Shown here: in pieces, positions 1 to 8,162 of the stretch
Position numbering within the stretch: the stretch's first letter is position 1
How the letters are laid out: every line of letters starts with the position of its first letter
Assembly (NCBI RefSeq): GCF_001280125.1
Contig: NZ_LGEG01000138.1
Span: forward strand, 1 to 64,000
Source: Streptomyces sp. NRRL F-6492
Lineage (GTDB): Bacteria; Actinomycetota; Actinomycetes; Streptomycetales; Streptomycetaceae
DNA: 64,000 bases
Direction of reading: 5' to 3'
Notes under the pieces: generated by a model
Seen by the model: only the letters and a program-made list of their open reading frames with translations
Told to the model about the DNA's origin: nothing
The model's database searches: none
Position numbers and translations under genes: made by a program

Positions 1-38
1 CCTCCGGCCGGTGCCGCCGGGGTGGTCCCGGCCGGAGG
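1..38 (-). terminator. Hairpin ending the hypEF-containing operon
   Basis: Bases 1-11 (CCTCCGGCCGG) pair perfectly with 28-38 around a 16-base loop. It lies 30 bases beyond the stop codon of the cyclase-like gene. There is no T-run, as is usual in Streptomyces. It suggests that the leftward operon ends here and that the whole cluster is inside the window. Confidence 0.5.
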
Positions 39-67
39 CACCGCCCCCGTGCCTATCTCCGAGGTGC

Positions 68-784
68 TCATCCGGTCACCCCGTAGACCCGTGCGCCGTC
101 CCCGTCGCCGTGTCCGGCCGGGTGCGGGACCGCGTGGAGGCGGGCGCCGGCCGCCGGGAGGTCCGTCAGGCCGGTCAGTCCGGTGACGGTGGGGACGCCG
201 GCCTCGGCGAGGGCCTTGGCGGCGGGGCTGTCGCGCTCGACGCTGTCGGTGGCGACCAGGGCGGCGCCGCGCCCGGCGAGGAGCAGGGCGGCGTCCGGGG
301 TGAGGTAGGGGCCGTCCGGGCGGCCGGTGTGGACGACGACGGCGTGCCCGGCCGGTTCGAAGGGGGCGAGCGCGAGCCGGTCGGCGACCGGTTCGGCGGT
401 GCCGGCGAGCCGGACCAGGACGACGGGCAGGTCGACCAGGCCCCCGATGTCCTCCGGCGCCCCGGCGGGCCGGTCGAGGCGGGTGCCGGGCCCGGTCAGG
501 TCGACCGTGCGGCGGTCCGGCGCGCCGTCCTCCGCCCCGGCCGCCCCCGTGTTCCGCGAGCCCTTGTGCGGCTCCCGGATCAGCTCCTTGCGGCTGATGG
601 TCGTACCGCCGACCATCAGCAGCCCCAGGTGGCGCACGAGGAGTTCGCCCAGCTCGGCGTCGTCGATGTCGTCACCGGGGATGTCCAGGCGGAAGCCCTC
701 GGTCCGCAGGGAGCCGCCGTTGCTGAAGACCACCTCGGCGTCGAAGTCGACCCGCCACTGCCCGGCACCGGTTGCCGTCGTCAT
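68..784 (-). CDS. Cyclase-family (kynurenine formamidase-like) protein with degenerate metal site
   Basis: 238 residues, last gene of the leftward operon, 63 bases after the aminotransferase. Residues about 90-238 follow the cyclase/arylformamidase pattern: GPGTRLDRP where the family has HxGTHxDxP, then DLPVVLVRL, HTGRPDGPYLTPDAA and GAALVATDS. The metal-binding His residues of the signature are missing (G and R instead) while the Asp remains, so it may not be a normal Mn/Zn hydrolase. Residues 1-75 form an extra domain (VVFSNGGSL, DIPGDDIDDAELGELL, then a basic KELIREPHKGS) of unknown role. The ATG at 784 has a GAAGGA ribosome site. Function is not known. Its place beside hypEF and the aminotransferase suggests a role in the same pathway, either as a non-metal enzyme or as a binding protein. 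Confidence 0.7.
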   Translation of the reverse strand: MTTATGAGQWRVDFDAEVVFSNGGSLRTEGFRLDIPGDDIDDAELGELLVRHLGLLMVGGTTISRKELIREPHKGSRNTGAAGAEDGAPDRRTVDLTGPGTRLDRPAGAPEDIGGLVDLPVVLVRLAGTAEPVADRLALAPFEPAGHAVVVHTGRPDGPYLTPDAALLLAGRGAALVATDSVERDSPAAKALAEAGVPTVTGLTGLTDLPAAGARLHAVPHPAGHGDGDGARVYGVTG

Positions 785-847
785 GTGCTTCGTTCCTTCA
801 TGTCGTCGCGTTGTCCGCGTGGTGCCCCGCGTGCCGGGAGCGGGCCC

Positions 848-2194
848 TCAGGCGCAGTCGATGAGGGCCTTCTCCAGGGCGCCGACCACTTCGTGGATCT
901 CTTCCTCCGTGATGGTGAGGGGCGGAAGGAGCCGGAGCACGGCGCCGTGCCGACCGCCGCTCTCCAGGAGCAGTCCGTGTTCCAGGCAGGCCTTCTTGAC
1001 GCGGCGGGCGCGGTCGCCGTCGGCGGGCCGGGCGCCCAGGGCGTCGGCCTCGCCGTCCGGGTCGACGAGCTCGATGCCCCACATCAGGCCCCTGCCGCGG
1101 ACGTCGCCGATCTCCGGACGGGTCCGGGCGAGGCGCCGCAGCAGGCCGCCGAGCAACTCTCCCTTGACGGCGGCCTTCTCCACGAGACCTTCTTCGGCCA
1201 AGACCTCCAGGGCGGCGGCGCCCGCCACCAGGGCGATCTGGTTGCCGCGGAAGGTGCCCGCGTGGGCGCCGGGCCGCCAGGCGTCGTACTTGCCGTGGTA
1301 GAGCATCAGGGCGAGCGGGAAGCCGCCGCCGATCGCCTTGGAGACGAGGACGGCGTCGGGCTCGATGCCGGACTCCTCGAAGGCCCACATGGTGCCGGTG
1401 CGGCCCCAGCCGGCCTGGATCTCGTCCAGGACGAGCGGGATGTCGAGGCGGGCGGTGATCTCGCGCAGTCCGCGCAGCCACTCGGGGGGCGCGGGGATCA
1501 CGCCGCCCTCGCCCTGCACGGCCTCCACGAAGACGGCGGCGGGCTTGGTGATGCCGCTCTCGGGGTCGGTGAGCAGCCGCTCGATGTAGGTGAGGCCGAC
1601 CCGGACGCCCTGGTCGCCGCCGAGGCCGAAGGGGCAGCGGTAGTCGTAGGGGTAGGGCAGGTGGTGGACGTCCGGCATGAGCGAGGGCACCGGTTCCTTG
1701 GCGCCCAGGTTGCCGGTGAGGGCCAGCGAGCCGGCCGTCATGCCGTGGTAGGCGCCGTGGAAGGAGAGGACCGTGCGGCGGCCGGTGGCGGTCTTGAAGA
1801 GCTTGATCGCCGCCTCGGTGGCGTCGGCACCGGCGGGGCCGCAGAACTGGGTGCGGAAGGTGTCGGCCATCGTGCCGGGCAGCCGCTCGTAGAGCGCCGA
1901 CAGGAGGGCGTACTTGGCGGGGGTGGTCAGGTCGAGGGCCTGCTGCACCTGGCCGGATTCCAGGTACTCGCGGACCCGGCGCAGCACCTCGGGGTGGTTG
2001 TGGCCGAGGGCGAGGGTGCCGGCGGCGGCCAGGCAGTCGATGTACTCGGTGCCGTGGCCGTCGCGGACGCGGGCGCCGTGCCCGTCCTGGAGGACCTGGC
2101 CGAAAGCGGTGGCGTAGGTGCGGGCGCCGGATTCGCGGGCCTGGACGTACGCGTAGATCTCGTCCGGTGTGGGGGCGGTCGTGCGGGTGGTCAC
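848..2194 (-). CDS. Class III PLP aminotransferase, diaminobutyrate-2-oxoglutarate type
   Basis: 448 residues, normal family length. Fold-type I class III features are clear: FCGPAGADATEAAIKL binds cofactor phosphate, FHGAYHGMT follows, D257-E258 (VLDEIQAGWGRTG) holds the PLP ring and K286 (SKAIGGG) forms the Schiff base. The block PGAHAGTFRGNQ is typical of EctB/Dat enzymes, which make 2,4-diaminobutyrate from aspartate semialdehyde. The start is GTG, four bases after the hypF stop, so translation is probably coupled to hypF. In this operon it could supply or consume a diamino acid or amino-aldehyde intermediate. The exact substrate cannot be read from sequence. Confidence 0.88.
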   Translation of the reverse strand: MTTRTTAPTPDEIYAYVQARESGARTYATAFGQVLQDGHGARVRDGHGTEYIDCLAAAGTLALGHNHPEVLRRVREYLESGQVQQALDLTTPAKYALLSALYERLPGTMADTFRTQFCGPAGADATEAAIKLFKTATGRRTVLSFHGAYHGMTAGSLALTGNLGAKEPVPSLMPDVHHLPYPYDYRCPFGLGGDQGVRVGLTYIERLLTDPESGITKPAAVFVEAVQGEGGVIPAPPEWLRGLREITARLDIPLVLDEIQAGWGRTGTMWAFEESGIEPDAVLVSKAIGGGFPLALMLYHGKYDAWRPGAHAGTFRGNQIALVAGAAALEVLAEEGLVEKAAVKGELLGGLLRRLARTRPEIGDVRGRGLMWGIELVDPDGEADALGARPADGDRARRVKKACLEHGLLLESGGRHGAVLRLLPPLTITEEEIHEVVGALEKALIDCA

Positions 2195-2198
2195 GTCA

Positions 2199-4580
2199 TC
2201 ACTTCCCAGGGGATGTACGGGCGTCCGCGACCATGACCTGACCGAGGGCGATGCCTCCGTCGTTGGTCGGGACCTGTCGGTGGACGTAGGTGTCGAAACC
2301 GTCGGCGGTCAGCCCGGTCAGACAGTTGAGCAGCAGGAACTCGTTGAGGAACACGCCGCCGGAGAGCACGACCTGGCGCACGCCGGTCTCCTCGCGGAAG
2401 GCCCGGCAGCGGTCGCGGACCATCTCCACGACGGCGGTGTGGAAGCGGCGGCTGATCCGGTCGGCGGGCAGTCCGGCCGCGAGGTCGTCGGCCATGGCCC
2501 GGATCACGGGCCGGGGGTCGACCTCGACGGGACCGTCCTCCTCGGGCGCGCGGGCGCCGAAGCGGTAGGCGGCCTCCGGGGCGGAGTCGCGGGCGAGCAG
2601 GCCCTCCAGTTCGATCGGCCCCTGGGCCTCGTACTCGGCCCGGGAGCAGACCCCGGCGAGCGCGGCGGCGCCGTCGAAGAGGCGCCCCATGCTGGAGGTG
2701 GCCGGGGAGTTGACGCCCCGGGCGGCCATGGTGGCGTACACGTGCCGCTGCTGCTCGTCGAGCGCGGCGAGGGCGGGGAAGGCGGCGACGGCCTTCTCCC
2801 GGTCGCCGTCGAAGGCGTCGAGGGCGAGGGCGTAGCCGGTGCGGACCGGTTCGCGGACGGCCTGGTCGCCGCCGATCAGGGGCAGTCGGCGCAGGCGTCC
2901 GACGCGCCGGTAGGCGGCGTAGTCGCCGAGCAGGAACTCGCCGCCCCAGACGGTGCCGTCCTCGCCGTAGCCGAAGCCGTCGAAGATCACGCCGAGGGTG
3001 GTGCCGGTGACGTGGTTCTCGGCCATGCAGGAGGCCATGTGGGCGTGGTGGTGCTGCACCTCGACGACGGTCCGGCCGGCGCCGTCCCCGTCCCCGTCGA
3101 GCGCCGCCCGGGTGGAGCGGAACTGCGGGTGCAGGTCGTGCGCGGTCAGGCGCGGCTCCAGGGCGTAGAGCCGGGCGAGGTGGCGGGCGGTGCGCCGGTG
3201 GGAGGCGAAGGTCTCGTCGTTCTTGAGGTCGCCGATGTGCTGGCTGAGGAAGACCTTGCTGCCGTGCGACAGGGCGACCGTCGTCTTCAGCTCGGCGCCG
3301 AGGGCGACGGCGGGCGCGACCTCGCGGCCGACGTCGACGGGGTACGGGGCGTAGCCGCGGGCCCGCCTGATGAACTGGAGCAGGGGCGCGTCCAGTTCGT
3401 CGTGGACGGAGAGCCGGACGACGGAGTCGTCGACGCGGATCTCGATGTCGCGGTCGTGGTAGAGGATGACGTCCGCGATCTCGAAGAGCTGTTCCAGGGC
3501 CTCTTCGTTGCGGTACGCGATGGGGTAGCCGGAGATGTTGCCGCTGGTCATCACCAGGGCTTCCAGGCCGGGTTCGTCCAGGAGCAGGTGGTGGTGGGGC
3601 GCCGAGGGCAGCATGATCCCGAGGTTGGGGTTGCGGGGCGCGACCGACTCGGGCAGGGCGTCGGGCTGTTTGCGGGCGAGCAGGATGGGGCGGGCCGGGG
3701 AGCGCAGGACGTCGATCTCGTCCTCGGAGAGGACGGCGAGGCGCTGGGCGGTGGCCAGGTCGCGGACCATCACCGCGAACGGCTTGGAGTCGCGGCGCTT
3801 GCGGCGGCGCAGCAGGGCCACGGCCTCCGGCTGGGTGGCGTCCACGGCGAGGTGGAAGCCGCCGACGCTCTTGACGGCGACGATCCCGCCGTCGGCGAGG
3901 ACCTCGGCGGCGCCGCGCAGGGCGGTGTCGCCCTCGGTGGTGCGGCCCTCCCGGTCGGTGAGCAGCAGCCGGGGCCCGCAGTCGGGGCAGGCGTTGGGCT
4001 GGGCGTGGTAGCGCCGGTCGAGCGGGTCCTCGTACTCGGCCTTGCAGGCCGCGCACATGGTGAAGGACGCCATGGTGGTGGCCGGCCGGTCGTAGGGCAG
4101 GTCCTGGATGATGGAGTAGCGCGGCCCGCAGTTGGTGCAGTTGATGAACGGGTAGCGGTGGCGCCGGTCGTTCGGGTCCCGCAGCTCGCCCTGGCAGTCG
4201 CCGCAGACGTGGGTGTCGGCGGGGAGCAGGGCGGTGCGGGCGCCGGTGTGCTCGCTGTGGACGATGGTGAAGGGGCCCGCGGGCACACTGCCCGCGGGGA
4301 GCCCCCGGGTCACCACGACACCGTCGACGCGGGCGAGTTCGGGCGCGCGGTCCTTCAGACCGGCGGCGAACGCGGCCAGGGCGGCGTCCGGTCCGGACGC
4401 CTCCACGAGGACGCCCTCGGGGTCGTTGCGGACCCAGCCGGAGAGGCCCAGTTCACGGGCCAGCTTGTAGACGAACGGCCGGTAGCCGACGCCCTGCACC
4501 ACCCCGGTGACCCGCAGCCGCCACTCCTCGGTGGCCGGCGGGGAGGTCGCGGTGTCCGGCGGAGACGTCACGGTGCTCAT
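2199..4580 (-). CDS. hypF: Carbamoyltransferase HypF
   Basis: 793 residues with the complete HypF layout: N-terminal acylphosphatase-like domain (GVVQGVGYRPFVYKLA, residues 26-41), four CxxC pairs for two zinc sites (C126/129, C148/151, C176/179, C198/201), a YrdC-like domain, and a Kae1-like domain with VQHHHAHMASCMAEN. HypF activates carbamoyl phosphate as carbamoyl-adenylate and transfers the carbamoyl group to the C-terminal Cys of HypE. It directly follows hypE (31-base gap) and directly precedes the aminotransferase. No residues of the known motifs look lost. There is no hydrogenase or HypA-D gene in the window, so the usual job in [NiFe] cofactor assembly is not supported by context. 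Confidence 0.95.
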   Translation of the reverse strand: MSTVTSPPDTATSPPATEEWRLRVTGVVQGVGYRPFVYKLARELGLSGWVRNDPEGVLVEASGPDAALAAFAAGLKDRAPELARVDGVVVTRGLPAGSVPAGPFTIVHSEHTGARTALLPADTHVCGDCQGELRDPNDRRHRYPFINCTNCGPRYSIIQDLPYDRPATTMASFTMCAACKAEYEDPLDRRYHAQPNACPDCGPRLLLTDREGRTTEGDTALRGAAEVLADGGIVAVKSVGGFHLAVDATQPEAVALLRRRKRRDSKPFAVMVRDLATAQRLAVLSEDEIDVLRSPARPILLARKQPDALPESVAPRNPNLGIMLPSAPHHHLLLDEPGLEALVMTSGNISGYPIAYRNEEALEQLFEIADVILYHDRDIEIRVDDSVVRLSVHDELDAPLLQFIRRARGYAPYPVDVGREVAPAVALGAELKTTVALSHGSKVFLSQHIGDLKNDETFASHRRTARHLARLYALEPRLTAHDLHPQFRSTRAALDGDGDGAGRTVVEVQHHHAHMASCMAENHVTGTTLGVIFDGFGYGEDGTVWGGEFLLGDYAAYRRVGRLRRLPLIGGDQAVREPVRTGYALALDAFDGDREKAVAAFPALAALDEQQRHVYATMAARGVNSPATSSMGRLFDGAAALAGVCSRAEYEAQGPIELEGLLARDSAPEAAYRFGARAPEEDGPVEVDPRPVIRAMADDLAAGLPADRISRRFHTAVVEMVRDRCRAFREETGVRQVVLSGGVFLNEFLLLNCLTGLTADGFDTYVHRQVPTNDGGIALGQVMVADARTSPGK

Positions 4581-4611
4581 GGTGATCCCCCTCGTTTCCT
4601 GGGTCGGGTCC

Positions 4612-5640
4612 TCAGCAGAGCCGGGGCAGTTCGGCCCCGAGGAGTTCTTCCAGCTGCGTCTCCCGGCCGTCGGCGTCCCGCAGCAGCACCAGGGCCTCGG
4701 TGTCCTCGGAGATCTCGCCGACGGTCACGGCGTGCTCGCCGTAGGGGAGCGAGCGCAGCGCCGCCAGGACGTCCGCCTCGGCGGCGGGGTCGACGAAGAC
4801 GGCGAGGCAGCCCTCGTTGGCGCAGTGCAGCGGGTTGATGCCGAGCATGTCGGCCGCCATGGCGGTCTCGTGCTGGATCGGCAGGCTGGGGGTGTCGACC
4901 CGGATCGTGCGGCCGAGCTTCCCGGCGTACTCGTGGAGGACGGCGGTCAGTCCGCCGCGGGTGACGTCGCGCATCGAGCGGACGGCGCCGGCCGGCACCC
5001 TGCCGAGGACCCCGTCGATGAGGTTGTTCAGCGGGGCGCAGTCGCTGTCGACGCGCTGCTCGAAGCCGAGGCCCTCGCGGATGGAGAGCAGGTGGACGGT
5101 GTGGTTGCCGATGGGGCCGCTGAGGATGACCTTGTCGCCGGGGCGCACGTCGGTCATGGAGAGCGGCTCGCGCTCGAAGACGCCGACGCCCGCGGTGTTG
5201 AGGTAGAGCTGGTCGGCCTCGCCCTTGCGGACCACCTTGGTGTCGCCGCCGACGATCTGCACGCCGGCCTCGCGGGCCGTCTCGCGGATCGACACGAGGA
5301 CCTGCTTGAGGCGGTCGATCGGCAGGCCCGTCTCCAGGATCATGCCGAGGGTGAGGTACTTGGGGCGGGAGCCGGCCACGGCGAGGTCGTTGACCGTGCC
5401 GCAGACGGCGATCTTGCCGATGTCGCCGTTGCCGAAGAAGGGCGGGTCGACGACGAAGGAGTCCGTCGTCATGGCGATGCGCCCGGTCTCGACCGGGAGG
5501 ATCGCGCTGTCCTCCATGATGCCGATGTAGACGTCGCCGAGGGTCTCGGCGATCAGCTGGACCAGTTCCTGGCTCAGCTTCGCCCCGGTGCCGTGGTCGA
5601 GGAGGATCTCGTCACTGCTGCCGGCCGTGCTCGCGGTCAT
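4612..5640 (-). CDS. hypE: Carbamoyl dehydratase HypE
   Basis: 342 residues, PurM/AIR-synthase-like ATP enzyme. It carries FFGNGDIGKIAVCGTVNDLA, GGDTKVVRKGEADQLY, DVTRGGLTAVLHEYAG and LHCANEGCLAVFV. It ends in PRLC, so the C-terminal Cys (C342), which HypF carbamoylates and HypE dehydrates to a thiocyanate, is intact. Canonical HypE reads PLFFPGGDIGKL where this one has PPFFGNGDIGKI, and HGSGG where this has HGTGA; both are mild departures in or near the nucleotide and partner region. The ATG at 5640 has AAGGAG seven bases upstream. With no HypCD iron scaffold beside it, the acceptor of the cyanide is open. Confidence 0.95.
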   Translation of the reverse strand: MTASTAGSSDEILLDHGTGAKLSQELVQLIAETLGDVYIGIMEDSAILPVETGRIAMTTDSFVVDPPFFGNGDIGKIAVCGTVNDLAVAGSRPKYLTLGMILETGLPIDRLKQVLVSIRETAREAGVQIVGGDTKVVRKGEADQLYLNTAGVGVFEREPLSMTDVRPGDKVILSGPIGNHTVHLLSIREGLGFEQRVDSDCAPLNNLIDGVLGRVPAGAVRSMRDVTRGGLTAVLHEYAGKLGRTIRVDTPSLPIQHETAMAADMLGINPLHCANEGCLAVFVDPAAEADVLAALRSLPYGEHAVTVGEISEDTEALVLLRDADGRETQLEELLGAELPRLC

Positions 5641-5669
5641 GGCTGCTCCTTGGTCGGGGAGGGTCGCGG

Positions 5670-6254
5670 TCACGGGGTCTTGATGTTCTTGCGGGGCAGG
5701 GTGCCCTCGGCGTCGAGGACGCTGATGACCTCGGCGGAGTCGGAGACGGTGGCGCAGTAGCCCTCCAGCCACTCCAGGGCGCGGTCCTTGTCCTCCTGGC
5801 GGGCGGAGACGACGCAGTCGGAGGGGACCCAGATGTTGTAGCCGCGGAAGAAGGCGTCGGCGGCGGTGGTCTGGACGCAGATCTGGGTCTGCATGCCGGT
5901 GATGAGGACGGTGTCGACGCCGAGGGCCTGGAGGCGCTCGTGCAGGTCGGTCTCGTAGAAGCCGGAGTCCTTGCTCTTCTCCATGACGACGTCCTCGGGG
6001 GCGAGGAACTCCTCGATGACCTCGGCGCCGCGGGTGCCGCGCTGGACCGGGAGGTGGCCGTCGTAGCGCTCGGCGTTCGGGTCGTCGGGGTCGTTGACGA
6101 GCTGGAGGTGGAAGACGTGGTGGCCGCGGCGGCGGATCTCGTCGAGGAAGCCGGTGAAGTGCGGGGTGGCGGCGGCGACGGCCGCGACGCGCTCGGGGTT
6201 CTTCTCCACGAGCTCGTACTGGAGGTCGTTGGTGAGGACGGCGATCTTGGACAT
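5670..6254 (-). CDS. Isochorismatase-like cysteine hydrolase
   Basis: 194 residues, the usual length for this family. The catalytic triad is visible: D10 (LTNDLQYEL), K93 (MEKSKDSGF) and C126 (ITGMQTQICVQTTAADAF), the last within the family's G-x-x-T-x-x-C region. Members hydrolyse amides, N-carbamoyl groups or vinyl ethers through a thioester-type intermediate. Within an operon containing HypE/HypF it could cleave a carbamoyl, nitrile-derived amide or similar group, but that is inference. The ATG at 6254 has GAAGGG upstream. A 307-base gap with tandem repeats separates it from the preceding acetyltransferase gene; hypE follows 29 bases later. Confidence 0.85.
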   Translation of the reverse strand: MSKIAVLTNDLQYELVEKNPERVAAVAAATPHFTGFLDEIRRRGHHVFHLQLVNDPDDPNAERYDGHLPVQRGTRGAEVIEEFLAPEDVVMEKSKDSGFYETDLHERLQALGVDTVLITGMQTQICVQTTAADAFFRGYNIWVPSDCVVSARQEDKDRALEWLEGYCATVSDSAEVISVLDAEGTLPRKNIKTP

Positions 6255-6456
6255 GGGTGTGCCCTTCGGTGAGGCCGTGCGGGTGTGTGGGCGCCGGGCG
6301 CGCGGAAGGGCGCGCAGGCGGGAGGCTCCGGGACGTGCGGCGGCGCGCCGGGCCGGGTGCGGGCACGGCGGGGCCGGCCCGCGGGGCGCGGGCGGGTCCG
6401 GGAGGGAGACGTACGCGCCGGGGGCGTCCGGAGGGACGGGGGCGGTACGGGAAGGG

Positions 6457-6558
6457 GTGGTGCGGGAGGAGCGGTGGTGCGGGAGGAGCGGTGGTGCGGG
6501 AGGAGCGGTGGTGCGGGAGGAGCGGTGGTGCGGGGAGCGCGGTGGTGCGGGGAGCGCG
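6457..6558. repeat. Six tandem 17-bp repeats inside the operon
   Basis: The 307 bases between the hydrolase (start 6254) and the acetyltransferase (stop 6562) hold no gene. They contain four perfect copies of GTGGTGCGGGAGGAGCG at 6457-6524 and two copies of the variant GTGGTGCGGGGAGCGCG at 6525-6558, ending three bases from the acetyltransferase stop. The unit is not a multiple of three and no reading frame uses it. The leftward transcript would carry CGCTCCTCCCGCACCAC repeats. The rest of the gap, 6255-6456, is G-rich and shows no other clear signal. Confidence 0.9.
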
Positions 6559-6561
6559 GGG

Positions 6562-7149
6562 TCAGCCCGCGAGGGCGGCGCTCTCCTGCCGCGGCTCGTG
6601 CAGCCAGGTGCCGGTGGCCTCGAAGTGGGCCAGGACGTCGGCGATCCGCGCGTACAGGTAGTGGCCGGTGACGGCCTCGCGCCCGTCGAGGCGGGCGTAG
6701 TCGGGCAGCTGTCCGTACTCGCGGAAGCCGAGCCGCTCCCAGAGGCCGACCGGGCCGTCGCTGCGGACTTCGAGGGTGATGACCTCACAGCCCATGTCGC
6801 GCGCCTTGTGCAGGGCCACGGACCAGCCCTCCAGGAGGAACTCGCCCCGGCGGTCGGGGGCGATGACACATCGGCGCATGTCGACGATGTGGCGGCGGGC
6901 CGGCAGCGGGGCCCGGGCGAGGGTCACCATGCCGACGATCCGGTCGTCCTGCTCGTCGCGGACCGCGAGGACGTCGATCGCGCCCTTGCGCAGGTCGGCG
7001 TCGAAGGCCCGCATCAGCGGCAGGCCCTTCTCCGGGCCGACGGGCTCGTAGAAGCCGAGGGTCTGCTCCTTGACCGCGACGGCGTCCATCAGCTCGATCA
7101 TTTCGCGCATGTCCTTCTCGGACAGTTCGCGCGGCCATTCGTATCGCAT
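6562..7149 (-). CDS. GNAT-family N-acetyltransferase
   Basis: 195 residues. The GNAT fold is indicated by VLAVRDEQDDRIVGMVTLA (strands 2-4), VDMRRCVIAPDRRGEFLLEGW (motif A, acetyl-CoA pyrophosphate loop, with RRGEF standing for the usual R/Q-x-x-G-x-G/A) and VRSDGPVGLWERLGFREYG (motif B, very typical of the family). It would acetylate a primary amine. Beside a diaminobutyrate-type aminotransferase it recalls the EctA/EctB pair of ectoine synthesis, but it lacks clear EctA features and no EctC is present. The ATG at 7149 has AGGAAG upstream. A 206-base gap with no evident feature separates it from the diiron protein gene. Confidence 0.82.
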   Translation of the reverse strand: MRYEWPRELSEKDMREMIELMDAVAVKEQTLGFYEPVGPEKGLPLMRAFDADLRKGAIDVLAVRDEQDDRIVGMVTLARAPLPARRHIVDMRRCVIAPDRRGEFLLEGWSVALHKARDMGCEVITLEVRSDGPVGLWERLGFREYGQLPDYARLDGREAVTGHYLYARIADVLAHFEATGTWLHEPRQESAALAG

Positions 7150-7355
7150 GGGTCTTCCTGTGGGTTTGCCGGACGGTGGGCAGCCCGCAGGGACACCGGA
7201 CGCCGCCGCCCGCACCGCCCGGCACCGCGCGGGGCGGCGTGGGGCGGGGTCGTGGGTACGCGGTGTCCGGTGCCGCCAGGGGGGTGTTCGGGTGCCGGAC
7301 GGGTCCGGTGCGCGCTCCGGGGCGTCGCCGCTCCCGGAACGCAGGACCCGGAACG

Positions 7356-8162
7356 TCAGACCGCGGCGACCCGGGCCTGCAGGTTGGTCTGCACCGCGGC
7401 GCCGGGCGAGACCTGCGTCAGCTGCGACGGGTCGGACCCGAGGCCCAGGACCGTGGCGGCGTAGACCTCGACGAAGTACGAGACGAAGAGGGAGTTGATC
7501 TTCGTGAGGTGCTCGACGAAGCGCTCCTCGTCGTCCTCGTCCTTGATCACGCGCATGATCATGTTCCAGACCATGTCGACGTGGTCGTCGTCCTCGTCGA
7601 GCGCGAGGTGCGCGCGGGCGCCCTTGGTGTTGTTGGCGCCGACGTGCTGCTCCATGATGTCGAGCCAGTCGGGCTGGGTCTTGCCCGCGATGTACTCGAG
7701 GTAGAAGCCGCTGATCATCGAGGCGAGCGGGCCCTCGGTGGCGAGCGTGTAGTAGAAGTAGCCGTTGAGCAGCTCGGTGGCGAAGGTCGGACGGATCGCG
7801 TAGATCTCCTCGTCCGTCATGCCGACCTTGTGCAGGTCACCGGCGAACATGCGGTCGTGCCGGCCCTCCTCGGCGCCGTACAGGCCCCACTCCTTGGAGA
7901 GCTGCGGGTCGCGGGTGGCCCAGTAGTTGGCGACCAGCGGGTCCACGGCGCGCTTGAGGCCGATCCGGATCATCGTCTCGACGTTGTGGCGCTTGTAGAG
8001 CTCCAGGTCGAACTTGTTCGCGTCGAGCATGCCCTCCGCGCCCTTGCTCTTCTCGTAGAAGTCACGCTCGAACTTCAGGAGGAGCTCGTCCACACGCTTG
8101 CGGAACTCGGGGCGCTGGAGGCTGGAGTACGTGTTGTACGACTTGCTACGAGGCATGGTCAT
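7356..8162 (-). CDS. Heme-oxygenase-like diiron oxidase/oxygenase (HDO superfamily)
   Basis: 268 residues, all-helical. Likely iron ligands follow the HDO order: E99 and H102 (GAEEGRHDRMF), E156 (FYLEYIAG), then H185, D189 or D192, and H194 (HLALDEDDDHVDM). The last block has four rather than the usual two or three residues between Asp and the final His. Proteins of this type include UndA, the central domain of SznF, and CADD-like enzymes; they oxidise amines, fatty acids, guanidines or their own side chains using O2. The ATG at 8162 overlaps the stop of the 49-residue ORF (ATGA, 8159-8162), so translation is coupled; a second ATG lies two codons on. The coupling makes the small peptide a natural candidate partner or substrate. 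Confidence 0.82.
   Translation of the reverse strand: MTMPRSKSYNTYSSLQRPEFRKRVDELLLKFERDFYEKSKGAEGMLDANKFDLELYKRHNVETMIRIGLKRAVDPLVANYWATRDPQLSKEWGLYGAEEGRHDRMFAGDLHKVGMTDEEIYAIRPTFATELLNGYFYYTLATEGPLASMISGFYLEYIAGKTQPDWLDIMEQHVGANNTKGARAHLALDEDDDHVDMVWNMIMRVIKDEDDEERFVEHLTKINSLFVSYFVEVYAATVLGLGSDPSQLTQVSPGAAVQTNLQARVAAV

Noticed and set aside
11..2236. Long open frames opposite real genes, such as 741 codons here and over 1400 codons opposite the ABC transporter
   Set aside because: They mirror high G+C codon bias of the genes on the other strand. Their translations are Gly/Arg/Ala-rich without motifs, while the minus-strand products have clear families.
6457..6558. CRISPR-like array
   Set aside because: The repeats are directly adjacent with no spacers and are only 17 bp.
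848..7149. Ectoine-type cluster (EctA/EctB)
   Set aside because: Only the aminotransferase looks EctB-like; no ectoine synthase is present, the GNAT is not clearly EctA, and hypEF have no place in that route.
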